DNA of 64,000 nucleotides, taken from NCBI RefSeq assembly GCF_011090165.1, contig NZ_JAADJT010000006.1, forward strand, positions 248,001-312,000, given 5' to 3'. The stretch is from Duganella aceris (lineage in GTDB: Bacteria; Pseudomonadota; Gammaproteobacteria; Burkholderiales; Burkholderiaceae_D). Below the pieces are notes generated by a model that saw only the letters and a program-made list of their open reading frames with translations, was not told the DNA's origin and did not search any database. Shown one piece after another: positions 1 through 7,528 of this stretch. Both the position numbers and the translations under genes were made by a program. Position 1 is the first letter of the stretch, and the number at the start of each line of letters is the position of its first letter.

Positions 1-179
1 GAAACTTCTTCTCCTTGGAAATATCCAAGCGTATTAAATCGACGCTCTCCATATTGGAAACGCAAATCTTCCTTTGTAAGCGTCGTGCCAGCGAGCACAG
101 CCGCCGCATCGGCGAAATCCAGGCCGTGCTTGCGCAGGTTGCTCTGCCGCTTCGCTTCGTCCCAAGTGAAGATGCTCAT
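1..179 (-). CDS. brnT: BrnT-family toxin (DUF497), partial at window edge
   Basis: About 59 N-terminal residues are visible and the frame runs off the left edge. The protein opens MSIFTWDEAKRQSNLRKHG and continues into a stretch ending GERRFNTLGYF. This is the usual BrnT opening: F-x-W-D-x-x-K followed by N-x-x-K-H-G-x-x-F. BrnT proteins are ribonuclease toxins that BrnA neutralises; brnA normally follows brnT and so would lie outside the window. The start is the ATG on the complement of 177-179. The family call rests on the conserved N-terminal motif only, because the catalytic C-terminal half cannot be seen. Confidence 0.72.
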   Translation of the reverse strand, partial: MSIFTWDEAKRQSNLRKHGLDFADAAAVLAGTTLTKEDLRFQYGERRFNTLGYFQGEEV

Positions 180-227
180 TTCAGTGTAGTGGCTTGCAGA
201 TATCCTTCAAGCGGCACTGAAAGCACA

Positions 228-270
228 ATGCCAGGCCAGGGCATCGTTTCGATATCCTGGGCCTGGCATT
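228..270. terminator. Hairpin between the small secreted protein gene and brnT
   Basis: The arm AATGCCAGGCCAGG (from 227) is mirrored by CCTGGGCCTGGCATT (256-270) with a single bulged base. There is no long T tract, so it may be a weak or Rho-assisted terminator for the minus-strand gene ending at 303. It could also be an insulating hairpin upstream of brnT. Confidence 0.4.
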
Positions 271-302
271 CGCGACTGTCGCGCGACTAGATCAATCGAT
301 CT

Positions 303-632
303 TTACTTGCCGTCTTTTTTTGCCTGGCATTTGGTGCGCCTGGATTCGGCGGCCAGATCGACTTGCGACTCTTTGCCGGCATCCACGCCGACCGTGCGCA
401 CCGCGTGATTCGGGCCGCCTTCGACGATCTGGTAGCGGCCAGGCTTGAGCGGCTCGGCGCGATAGGTGCCATCGCATTTCGCCATGAAGCCGGAGACTTC
501 GCCGGTCGCCAGGCTGGTGACCACGATCTGCGCGCCGCCATTGGCAAAACCAGCGATGCAACCGCTGGTTTCGGCCGCCATCACCGCGCCGCCCAATGCC
601 AGAGTGCTCAGTGCCAGAATCAATGTGCGCAT
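303..632 (-). CDS. Small secreted protein with a regulatory-like beta-sandwich pattern
   Basis: 109 residues. It starts with a convincing signal peptide (MRTLILALSTLALGGAVMAA, cleavage near residue 20). The mature part has the alternating pattern AQIVVTSLATGEV ... LKPGRYQIVEGG, which resembles carboxypeptidase-regulatory-like or transthyretin-like small beta domains. It has three cysteines. The start ATG sits 8 bases after the M61 peptidase stop. Its AAGGA ribosome binding site overlaps that junction, so the two genes are very probably one operon. It could be a periplasmic accessory of the peptidase, but that is inferred only from context. Confidence 0.65.
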   Translation of the reverse strand: MRTLILALSTLALGGAVMAAETSGCIAGFANGGAQIVVTSLATGEVSGFMAKCDGTYRAEPLKPGRYQIVEGGPNHAVRTVGVDAGKESQVDLAAESRRTKCQAKKDGK

Positions 633-640
633 GGTGTTCC

Positions 641-2521
641 TTAAATAGGTATTGTCAGTAATTGGCGCAAGCGATCCGCCGCGCCGGGAATGGCTTCCAG
701 GCGCGGATAGCGCAAGGAGCCGACATAATCGATGTTGACGCTGCGCGTGGCGCCATCGGCTTCAAACGTCAGCGCGATCGGCTGCCTGCTGACCGCCGCC
801 GCTTTGATCGCCTGCTTCAGCAGATCATCCGTGTAGGGCTGCTGCCCGACGGAGACCAGGCGCGCGCCGATGCTGATGCCGGCGCGGAAAGCCGGACCCT
901 CCCACGCCACGCTTTTCACTGCGCCTTTCTTGCCGACCACCAGCCCGATCGACGCCGACAGATCCATGCCGCCGAGATCCGCCTCGTACTGAGTAAAGAA
1001 CTCGGTCGGTTGCTCGCTGTAGACCAGCCGGTAGCCGCCGCGCCGCAGACCATCCAGCAGATGGATATCGTCATGCGCGTTCAGGCGCGCGTTGAAATAG
1101 CCAGTCCAGTCATACGGCGCGATCTTGCCGAGCGCCTTGCAGACATCGGCGAAAGTGTAGGTCGTGATCGCACGCGCATTGTTCCCGCCGCCGAAGAAAA
1201 CGGCGGCGAATTCGCGCATGCTTTTGCGGTCGCCGGTCAGCTCGCGCAACAGCATGTCCACATCGATCCAGAGCATCACACCTTCAGGATAGTAGTCCTC
1301 GCGCCGCTGCCAATCGCGCCAGTAGGCCGCCTTGCCCGGCATGTACAACGCATCGACGGTGCTGTCCTGGAGCGACTTCCACTGCCGCCCCAGACGATTG
1401 CTCATCAACGACGCATCCACCGCCAACGCATCCAAGGCCTGCTGCACCGTGCGCAGGCCCAGTTGCGGCGTCATGACGTGCGCCCAGAATTCGGTCTGCC
1501 CCTCATACACCCATAACAGACTGCCGCGCATCGGCGTGTTCAGGTCCGGCGTCCACAAGTCGGCCGGCTGGCGCGTGCGGCCGTTCCACGAGTGGGTGAA
1601 TTCATGCACCATCAGGTTCGCCATGAACATCTGCTCGCCGGGATTGTGCGCATAGCCGGCGGAGACATTGATTTCGGTCGACTCCTGATGTTCCAGCCCA
1701 CCGCCCGACAACATCACATCAGACAGCGACATCAAGAAATCGAAATGACGATAATGCTGTGACTTGAACAGGCGCGGCACGGCGGCCGCCATCGCGCGGA
1801 ATTTATCCACCAGTTCCGACGGCAATTGCAGCGCCTCGTCGCTATCGCCGAACAGATTCAATCGCACTGGCAAAGCCGGCGCGGCCGTCAGCTCGATGCG
1901 CCTGAAGTGCCGCGCCGCGTACACCGGCGCATCGACCAGCTCCTCGAAGCTGGCCGGCTTGAACGACACGCGGTTGGCGGATGCCTCGGCGGTCTCCAGC
2001 GACGTGGCGAACTGGAAGCCCTGCGGATAGATCAGCTGCGCCTGCACCGGAATATTGCGGATGAACCAGCCGGCCGGATACAGCGCGACCTTCTGCCACG
2101 GCAGCATCAGCATGCCGGGGGGGATCTGCTTCGGACCATATAGCGCCGGCAGCACCTGGAACTCGATCTCCAGTTCGCGCACGCCGGCGGGCACGGTAAG
2201 GTTGAAGGCGAACGGATTGGCCGTGTCGCGCCGCCACTCGAGCCGCCGCGCCCCGGCCGTGATGACCAGGCCAGCCAGCGGCGCCGCTTCCTGCGTCGGC
2301 GAGTGGCTGCCGGTTTCCCATTGCGGATACAGCAGCGTCATCGCGCCGGGCTTCTGCACCGGGATGGTCTCGCGCACGCGGAATATCTTGTGGACGCTGT
2401 CGGTCGCATCGACCTTCAACTGGATGGCGCCATGAAACGGAATGTCGCGCGCCACTTCGATTGCGCGCGACGGGGAGATGGAGACGGCCGCCAGCAGCAG
2501 CCCAAGTATCATTTTTTGCAT
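641..2521 (-). CDS. M61 (glycyl aminopeptidase) family zinc peptidase, exported
   Basis: About 626 residues from the ATG beginning MQKMILGLLL, which gives a signal peptide ending near SPSRA. An N-terminal beta domain is followed by the zinc motif HEFTH at about 306-310, directly continued by SWNG. A downstream glutamate lies in WVYEGQTEFW (about 340). This HExxH...E spacing with the EGxTxxW block is typical of M61 peptidases. The last 100 or so residues look like a PDZ domain (RAGISIGARLVSV), also usual in the family. Family members cleave N-terminal Gly or Ala residues from peptides. An upstream in-frame ATG at 2551 would add ten residues before the hydrophobic signal; I prefer 2521 because the signal peptide then begins at the N-terminus. 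Confidence 0.88.
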   Translation of the reverse strand: MQKMILGLLLAAVSISPSRAIEVARDIPFHGAIQLKVDATDSVHKIFRVRETIPVQKPGAMTLLYPQWETGSHSPTQEAAPLAGLVITAGARRLEWRRDTANPFAFNLTVPAGVRELEIEFQVLPALYGPKQIPPGMLMLPWQKVALYPAGWFIRNIPVQAQLIYPQGFQFATSLETAEASANRVSFKPASFEELVDAPVYAARHFRRIELTAAPALPVRLNLFGDSDEALQLPSELVDKFRAMAAAVPRLFKSQHYRHFDFLMSLSDVMLSGGGLEHQESTEINVSAGYAHNPGEQMFMANLMVHEFTHSWNGRTRQPADLWTPDLNTPMRGSLLWVYEGQTEFWAHVMTPQLGLRTVQQALDALAVDASLMSNRLGRQWKSLQDSTVDALYMPGKAAYWRDWQRREDYYPEGVMLWIDVDMLLRELTGDRKSMREFAAVFFGGGNNARAITTYTFADVCKALGKIAPYDWTGYFNARLNAHDDIHLLDGLRRGGYRLVYSEQPTEFFTQYEADLGGMDLSASIGLVVGKKGAVKSVAWEGPAFRAGISIGARLVSVGQQPYTDDLLKQAIKAAAVSRQPIALTFEADGATRSVNIDYVGSLRYPRLEAIPGAADRLRQLLTIPI

Positions 2522-2582
2522 GCCGCCTGTGTTGCAAAATGCATGCCACATCGAATGTGAGGCGCGGCGGGCATGGCGCGGT

Positions 2583-2613
2583 GTCCGTTCGGCTTCAAGC
2601 TGTCCGAACGGAC
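2583..2613. repeat. Ten-bp inverted repeat upstream of the M61 gene
   Basis: GTCCGTTCGG and CCGAACGGAC are perfect mirror arms separated by 11 bases. It lies in the 200-base gap between the NmrA-type gene and the M61 peptidase gene, both on the minus strand. A second short palindrome, GTCGACGC-G-GCGTCGAC, lies at 2646-2662. No T tract follows, so an operator is as likely as a terminator. I see no convincing gene in this gap. Confidence 0.4.
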
Positions 2614-2720
2614 GTCCGCATCGCTTAATCCAGCACGGCGCCGCCGTCGACGCGGCGTCGACGTCCTCCTCCAAACCGACGCGCCCAGCGCGATCACGCA
2701 CTGGCCGAGCAGGCGGCCGC

Positions 2721-3590
2721 TCATGCCGCGCTCCGTTGCAGCAGGGCGGCGATGGCCTGGTCCAGCGACACCGTGCCCTTGCGCGGGCCTTGCCGGCCGC
2801 CTTCGAACTCGATCCAGCCTTCATTGAAGCCATCCAGCATCTGCATGCGCGGCGTCGGATTGCTCATGCCCTGCGATGCAAACAGTCCGGCCCATTGCTC
2901 GCGCGGCACCGCGAAGGCGGCGACGTCATGGCCCAGCAGCCGGCCGAAGCTGGCGGCGATATCGGCGGGGCTGACGCGCTCCGGGCCTTCCAGCTCCACC
3001 ACGCGCCGGCCGCTCCATCGCTGTTGCAATAGCCCGGCTGCGACCGCCGCGATATCGGCGCAGGCCACCATCGGCACCTTGCGCTCCAGCGGTTGCAGGA
3101 AGCTCGGCACCCGATGCGCTTCGCGCGCCGCCACCACATCCCATAGGCTGTTCTCGATGAACCAGGCCGCGCGCAGGAAAGTGACCGGCAGGTCCAGCGC
3201 ACTCAGTTCGCGCTCCATGATGCCGAGCTGGTTCAGCAGATTGGCTTGCGCCGCCTGCGCGCCAATGGTGGACAGCGCCACCACGCGCGACGGCTTGGCG
3301 GCCGCCAGCGCCTCGCACAAGGCCGCGATGGCGCGGCGCGCTTCCGGGAAGCCAGCGCCTGGATCGAAGGTCGGCGGCAGCAGCACGAACACCGCCTCGG
3401 CGCCGTCGAAGGCGCGGGTCAGAGCGGCGGCGTCGTTGACGTCCGCCACCGCGACTTCGGCGCCGCGCGCGGCCCAGGCCGCGCCTTTGGCGGCGTCGCG
3501 CACCACGGCGCGGACCGGCAGACCGGCCTCCAGCAGATGATTGCCCAGTTGCGTGCCGACCTGTCCAGTAATACCGGTGATTGCGTACAT
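2721..3590 (-). CDS. NmrA-like / NAD(P)H:quinone-reductase-like SDR protein
   Basis: 289 residues from an ATG preceded by AAGGAG. The N-terminus YAITGITGQVGTQL is a GxxGxxG-type Rossmann dinucleotide site (about 5-13). A NADP-type loop follows around AVVRDAAKG, then a VFVLLPP strand and the VVALSTIGA strand. This layout is that of atypical SDRs of the NmrA/QorB group, which lack the classical YxxxK catalytic pair and act as quinone or azo reductases or redox sensors. The gene is divergent from a LysR regulator about 94 bases away, a common arrangement for this family. The substrate cannot be read from sequence. Confidence 0.85.
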   Translation of the reverse strand: MYAITGITGQVGTQLGNHLLEAGLPVRAVVRDAAKGAAWAARGAEVAVADVNDAAALTRAFDGAEAVFVLLPPTFDPGAGFPEARRAIAALCEALAAAKPSRVVALSTIGAQAAQANLLNQLGIMERELSALDLPVTFLRAAWFIENSLWDVVAAREAHRVPSFLQPLERKVPMVACADIAAVAAGLLQQRWSGRRVVELEGPERVSPADIAASFGRLLGHDVAAFAVPREQWAGLFASQGMSNPTPRMQMLDGFNEGWIEFEGGRQGPRKGTVSLDQAIAALLQRSAA

Positions 3591-3683
3591 GATGATCTCC
3601 TTGAGTAAAACGGGAATTCTGATGCAAAACCGCCGATACTCCGATAGCATGGAACGCATATCATTCATGACCAATCGGCATAC

Positions 3684-4589
3684 ATGGCATTCGACGAAAA
3701 AGTAGTAAACGGCATGCGCGTGCTGGCCGCCATCGTGGACGGCGGCAGTTTCGTGCGCGCCGGCGAGGCGCTGGACATGTCGCAGTCCGGCGTCAGCCGC
3801 GCCATCGCCAGGCTGGAGGCGCGGCTGAACATCCGGCTGTTCGACCGCACCACGCGCAAGGTCTCCCTGACCGACGAGGGCCGTCGTTTCTACGCGCAGA
3901 TAGGGCCGCTGCTGGCGGGGCTGGAAGAGGCGGTGGCCTCGGCGGGCGAGGGCGCGGTAGTGGTGCGCGGGCGTCTGCGGGTGAATGTCGACCCGCTGTG
4001 CGCACGGCTGCTACTGGGCCCCAAGCTTGGCGGCTTCCTCAAGCGCTACCCGCAGCTGGACCTGGATCTGGTGGCGCGCGACCATCTGGGCGACATGGTC
4101 GGCGACGGCTTCGACCTGGCGATCCGCCTCGGCCAACCGCAATCGTCATCGCTGATCGCGCGCAAGCTGCTGGACACGCGGGTGCTGACGGTGGCCACGC
4201 CGGCCTATCTGCGCAAGCACGGCACACCGAAGAAGCCGGCGGAGCTGGAAGGGCCGGAGCATGTCTGCATCCACTTCCGCAATCCCGCCACCGGGCGGCC
4301 GTTCGACTGGGAGTTCCATCGTGGCGGCAAGACCACCATCGTCAACCCGGGCGGCCAGCTGACGCTGAACGACGCCGGCACCATGGAGAGCGTGCTGATG
4401 TCCGGCTACGGCCTGGCGCAGGTGATCGACCTGGCGGTCGCGCCGCTGCTGCGCTCCGGCGCGCTGGTGCCGGTGTTGACGGCGTGGCCGGACGAGCGCT
4501 TCCCCTTGTACGCATACTATCCGTCGCGGCATCACCCGGCGGCGAAGACGCTGGCCTTCCTCGACTTCGTCACTTCGCTGGTGGAATAG
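3684..4589 (+). CDS. LysR-family transcriptional regulator, divergent from NmrA-like gene
   Basis: 301 residues. The N-terminal winged helix-turn-helix is clear: SFVRAGEALDMSQSGVSRAIARLEARL, shown here only as the stretch at about 21-45. It is followed by the RLFDRTTRKVSLTDEGR signature. The C-terminal part is the usual two-lobed LysR effector domain. The divergent layout with the NmrA-type reductase suggests it controls that gene from the 93-base intergenic region. Its 3' end overlaps the tail-to-tail thioesterase gene by 20 bases. Confidence 0.9.
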   Translation: MAFDEKVVNGMRVLAAIVDGGSFVRAGEALDMSQSGVSRAIARLEARLNIRLFDRTTRKVSLTDEGRRFYAQIGPLLAGLEEAVASAGEGAVVVRGRLRVNVDPLCARLLLGPKLGGFLKRYPQLDLDLVARDHLGDMVGDGFDLAIRLGQPQSSSLIARKLLDTRVLTVATPAYLRKHGTPKKPAELEGPEHVCIHFRNPATGRPFDWEFHRGGKTTIVNPGGQLTLNDAGTMESVLMSGYGLAQVIDLAVAPLLRSGALVPVLTAWPDERFPLYAYYPSRHHPAAKTLAFLDFVTSLVE

Positions 4590-5097
4590 GGAAGATCAAA
4601 CAGGTGGTGGTGGCGTGCGCATACAGCTTGCCGTTGGCATCAGTGATGCGGCCCTCGGCCACCGCCACCTGGCCGCCGACCGTGATCACGTTGCCCTCGG
4701 CGCGCACAGGGCCGGTTTGGTCGGTCATGGCGCGGATGTAATTGACCTTGAGCTCCAGCGTGGTGAAGCCTTTCCCTTGCGGCAGCATCGAATGCACCGC
4801 GCAGCCGACCGCGCTGTCGAGCAGCGTCGCCGCGTAACCGCCGTGCACCGCGCCGCTCGGATTGTAGTGCTGCGGTCCCGGCGTGCCCTGGAAGACCACC
4901 CGTCCCGGCTCCGCGCTGATCGGAATGAAATCCAGCGTCGCGCCGATCGGCGGCGGCGGCAGCTCGCCGGCGCTGATCGCCGCGAGGAAGTCCGCGCCGC
5001 TGCGCGAGCTGAGTTGTTCGCGCGTCGCGACGCCTGGTGGCGCGAGTCTGGCGCGGACGGCGGCTTCTTCGGCCAGCCATTGTTCGTGATTGCTCAT
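4570..5097 (-). CDS. PaaI-family hotdog thioesterase
   Basis: 175 residues. The signature NPSGAVHGGYAATLLDSA (about 78-95) matches the acyl-CoA thioesterase HGG-x3-TLxD block of the PaaI/YdiI family. It is followed by the usual TLELKVNYIRAM strand and GQVAVAEGRI. Such enzymes hydrolyse aryl- or acyl-CoA thioesters in the cytoplasm. The start MSNHEQW is the first in-frame ATG. The gene is convergent with the LysR gene and divergent from the next small gene. Substrate unknown. Confidence 0.88.
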   Translation of the reverse strand: MSNHEQWLAEEAAVRARLAPPGVATREQLSSRSGADFLAAISAGELPPPPIGATLDFIPISAEPGRVVFQGTPGPQHYNPSGAVHGGYAATLLDSAVGCAVHSMLPQGKGFTTLELKVNYIRAMTDQTGPVRAEGNVITVGGQVAVAEGRITDANGKLYAHATTTCLIFPIPPAK

Positions 5098-5118
5098 GCG
5101 GTCTCCCTGAGGTTGGAG

Positions 5119-5140
5119 AGCAGACTATAAACGATCTGCT
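5119..5140. promoter_or_regulatory. Short inverted repeat in the divergent promoter region
   Basis: AGCAGA and TCTGCT flank ten AT-rich bases (CTATAAACGA) between the thioesterase start at 5097 and the plus-strand gene at 5173. The spacing would suit a dimeric regulator. No cognate regulator is identified. Confidence 0.3.
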
Positions 5141-5172
5141 ACCATGGCGCTTTTGACGGCAAGGAATGAACA

Positions 5173-5475
5173 ATGGCGCGTGATATCTACGCTTACCGGC
5201 AGGTGGCGGTGCACTCGGTGGCCCGCGGCGGCAGGGTGGAGATCCATCCGGTGCCGGGGCAGGCATTCTCGCCGGAGCTGCACGTGCAATGCTCGCGCCG
5301 CATGAGCGACATCGACGCCTATCCGCTCGGCACCAGCTTCCTGCTGGACGCCAAGCTGACCGACCGCCAGGGCGGCACGCCCTACCTGTACGCCTGGCAC
5401 GGCGACGACATCAAAGTGCTGTCGCCGCAGGCATGCAAAGCCTTCCTGGCCGAATTCAAGCGCGGTCGTATCTAA
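5173..5475 (+). CDS. Hypothetical 100-residue protein
   Basis: 100 residues beginning MARDIYAYRQVAVHSVARGG, preceded by AAGGA a few bases upstream. No signal peptide or membrane segment is visible. The body is soluble and mixed alpha/beta, with a single pair of cysteines (about 41 and 88) and the motif TPYLYAWHGDDIKVL. Codon use matches its neighbours, so it looks like a real gene. I do not recognise the family. Its TAA stop lies inside the left arm of the large palindrome. Confidence 0.6.
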   Translation: MARDIYAYRQVAVHSVARGGRVEIHPVPGQAFSPELHVQCSRRMSDIDAYPLGTSFLLDAKLTDRQGGTPYLYAWHGDDIKVLSPQACKAFLAEFKRGRI

Positions 5476-5570
5476 AGGCGGGGTCAGTTCCGGCATCGTG
5501 CCACGAGCTCAACCGTAGCGTACGCTACGGTTGAGCTCGTGGCACGATGCCGGAACTGACCCCGCCTTTA
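5473..5570. repeat. Perfect 98-bp palindrome between convergent genes
   Basis: Two 49-base arms mirror each other with no loop; the centre lies between 5521 and 5522 (AGCGT|ACGCT). The outer edges read TAAAGGCGGGGTCAG and CTGACCCCGCCTTTA. It lies exactly between the stop of the small gene at 5475 and the stop of the MFS gene at 5572. It could therefore act as a bidirectional terminator. Its outer head resembles two other palindromes in this window. Confidence 0.9.
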
Positions 5571-5571
5571 T

Positions 5572-6813
5572 TTAATGGACGGCGTGCAGCTTGACCTGCG
5601 ACTTGCCGTCCTCGCTGCCCCATTTGAAGATGACGGCGGCCATCGCCAGCGCGAAGGCGCCGCCGACCAGCATCGCGCTGGAGACGCCCATGTAGTCGAC
5701 CGACAGCCCGCCCACCAGCGCGCCGCTGGCCAGCGAGATCTGCGCGGTGGCGACGAACACCGCGCCGCCGCTTTCCATCGCGTGCGGCGCCGCCTGGAAG
5801 ATCCAGGTCTGCACCGAGATCGGCATCATGCCGAACGCCAGCCCCCAGATGATGATCAGCACCGTGGCGCCGATCACGCCGGTGCCCAGCAGCGGAAGCG
5901 CGGCGGCCGACAGTCCCAGCACCAGGCCGGTCGCGATCAGCGACTTGCGCACGCTTTGCGCCACCGCCCAACCGCCGATCAGATTGCCCGCGAAGCCGGC
6001 CGCGCCATACGTCAGCAGCAGCGCGCCGATGGTGCCGGCGCTCAGGTGCGCGATCTGGCTCAGGAACGGGGTGATGTAGGTGTAGGCGGCGAACTGGCCG
6101 ATGAAGATCAGCAGCGTCACCGCCAGTCCCAGCCGCGCTTTCTTGATGCGCAGCAGTTCCGGCAACTGGCGGAAGGTCATGGCTTGCGTCACCGGCAAGC
6201 GTGGCATCAGCCACATCTGCGTCAGCAGCACCAGCAGCGCCACCGCGCCGGCGGCGTGGAAGGCCATGCGCCAGCCGACCAGTTCACCGATCAACGCGCC
6301 GGCCGGCACGCCGGCCACCGTGCCCACCGAGACCCCGGCGAAGATCAGCGAGGTGGCCTTGGTGGCCGATTCGGCCGGCACCAGCCGGGTGCCCAGCGCC
6401 GGGCCGATGGCCCAGAAGCCGCCCACGCCGACGCCCAGCAGCGCGCGGCCGAACAGCACCAGCGGGAACGAGTGCGACAGCGCGACGATCAAATTGGAGA
6501 CGATCAGCGTGCCGGTCAGGCCCCAGATCGCGTAGCGGCGGTCGGTCTTGCCGATGCCGACCGTGACCAGGATCGCGGCCAGCGCGCCCATCAGCCCGGG
6601 AATGGTGACCATCAGGCCGGCCATGCCTTCGGTCACGCCCAGTTCGGCGGCGATCGACGGCAGCAGCCCGACCGGCAGGAATTCGGTGGTGACCAGCGCG
6701 AACGCGCCGACCGCGATCGATAGCACGGCCAGCCAGGCCCCGCGCTTGGCCGCCGGGGCGGGCGATAGTGATTCGTCAGGCAGCGCGGCCTGGAGATTGG
6801 TGGTGGTTTGCAT
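5572..6813 (-). CDS. MFS exporter, DHA1 type (AraJ/YdhP-like)
   Basis: 413 residues with about 12 hydrophobic segments. TM1 contains the motif FALVTTEFLPVGLLP, which is diagnostic of the DHA1 drug/sugar exporter subgroup (AraJ, SotB, YdhP, PbuE). Motif A is degenerate around ILVTVGIGKTDRR. TM4 carries GRALLGVGVGGFWAIG. This group exports sugars, nucleosides or drugs from the cytoplasm by proton antiport. It is divergent from a TetR regulator with matching operators in between, so it is probably induced by the compound that regulator binds. Confidence 0.88.
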   Translation of the reverse strand: MQTTTNLQAALPDESLSPAPAAKRGAWLAVLSIAVGAFALVTTEFLPVGLLPSIAAELGVTEGMAGLMVTIPGLMGALAAILVTVGIGKTDRRYAIWGLTGTLIVSNLIVALSHSFPLVLFGRALLGVGVGGFWAIGPALGTRLVPAESATKATSLIFAGVSVGTVAGVPAGALIGELVGWRMAFHAAGAVALLVLLTQMWLMPRLPVTQAMTFRQLPELLRIKKARLGLAVTLLIFIGQFAAYTYITPFLSQIAHLSAGTIGALLLTYGAAGFAGNLIGGWAVAQSVRKSLIATGLVLGLSAAALPLLGTGVIGATVLIIIWGLAFGMMPISVQTWIFQAAPHAMESGGAVFVATAQISLASGALVGGLSVDYMGVSSAMLVGGAFALAMAAVIFKWGSEDGKSQVKLHAVH

Positions 6814-6852
6814 GGGGAGTCCTTGGATGCGGTAAAAATGCTTGAGTTTTTT

Positions 6853-6862
6853 ACTGATCGGT
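6853..6862. promoter_or_regulatory. Probable TetR operator, near-palindrome
   Basis: ACTGATCGGT differs by one base from the perfect palindrome at 6904-6913. It lies 40 bases upstream of the MFS start, within its likely promoter. The AT-rich TTTTTTACTGATC and GTTCATAATG context would fit promoter elements. Confidence 0.6.
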
Positions 6863-6903
6863 TCATAATGTACGCACGAAAGAACTTTGTCAATGAATTT
6901 TTA

Positions 6904-6913
6904 ACCGATCGGT
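6904..6913. promoter_or_regulatory. Probable TetR operator, perfect palindrome
   Basis: ACCGATCGGT is a perfect 10-bp palindrome ending directly at the ATG of the TetR gene. It pairs with the near-copy at 6853-6862, about 51 bases (five helical turns) away. This suggests that the TetR protein represses both itself and the divergent exporter. Confidence 0.65.
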
Positions 6914-7528
6914 ATGAAAGAAATTTCCGCTACGGCGCGCAAGACCGGCCGGCCGCGCACCTTCGACGCTGACAACGCGCTCGACAAGGCCATGAAAGTG
7001 TTTTGGGAGAAGGGTTACGAGGGCAGTTCGCTGCCCGAGCTGACCGAGGCGATGGGCATGAACCGGCCCAGCATGTATGCCGTGTTCGGCAACAAGGAGA
7101 ACTTGTTCCGCATGGCGCTGGACCGCTACGCCCAGACCCACGATCCGCTGTTTCACGCGGCGCTGAAGGAGCCGAGCGCGCGCGCCGTGGTCGAACATTT
7201 CTTGCGCGGCAACGCCGACGCCCAGACCGAGTCGGATAATCCGCATGGCTGCCTGGAGATCAATGGCGCGCTGGTGTGCAGCAACGATGCGCTGCCGATC
7301 CGCGATACGCTGATCGAACGCCGCGCCGCCAGCGAAGTGCTGCTGCGCGACCGCTTCGAACGCGCCAAGCTCGACGGCGATCTGCCGGCCGACAGCTGCT
7401 CCAGCCAGATGGCGCGCTATGTGATGACGGTGTCCAACGGCATGGCGGTGCAGGCCGCCGCCGGCGCCAGCCGCAAGCAGCTGCAGGAAGTGGTGGACCA
7501 GGTCCTGCGCGGCTGGCCGGTCAGGTAA
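6914..7528 (+). CDS. TetR/AcrR-family regulator of the adjacent MFS exporter
   Basis: 204 residues. The N-terminal helix-turn-helix is typical: GRPRTFDADNALDKAMKVFW followed by GYEGSSLPELTEAMGM and the recognition helix with PSMYAVFGNKENLF (about 50-65). The variable ligand-binding C-terminus includes HGCLEINGAL, seen in the subgroup regulating efflux or reductase genes. The ATG abuts the perfect operator palindrome, so initiation of its own transcript or translation would be blocked by binding. Confidence 0.9.
   Translation: MKEISATARKTGRPRTFDADNALDKAMKVFWEKGYEGSSLPELTEAMGMNRPSMYAVFGNKENLFRMALDRYAQTHDPLFHAALKEPSARAVVEHFLRGNADAQTESDNPHGCLEINGALVCSNDALPIRDTLIERRAASEVLLRDRFERAKLDGDLPADSCSSQMARYVMTVSNGMAVQAAAGASRKQLQEVVDQVLRGWPVR

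Noticed and set aside
2509..2724. 71-residue open frame overlapping the NmrA-type stop as ATGA
   Set aside because: Composition is Arg-rich and without pattern, it contains both palindromes, and it overlaps the M61 signal peptide; it looks like a chance frame.
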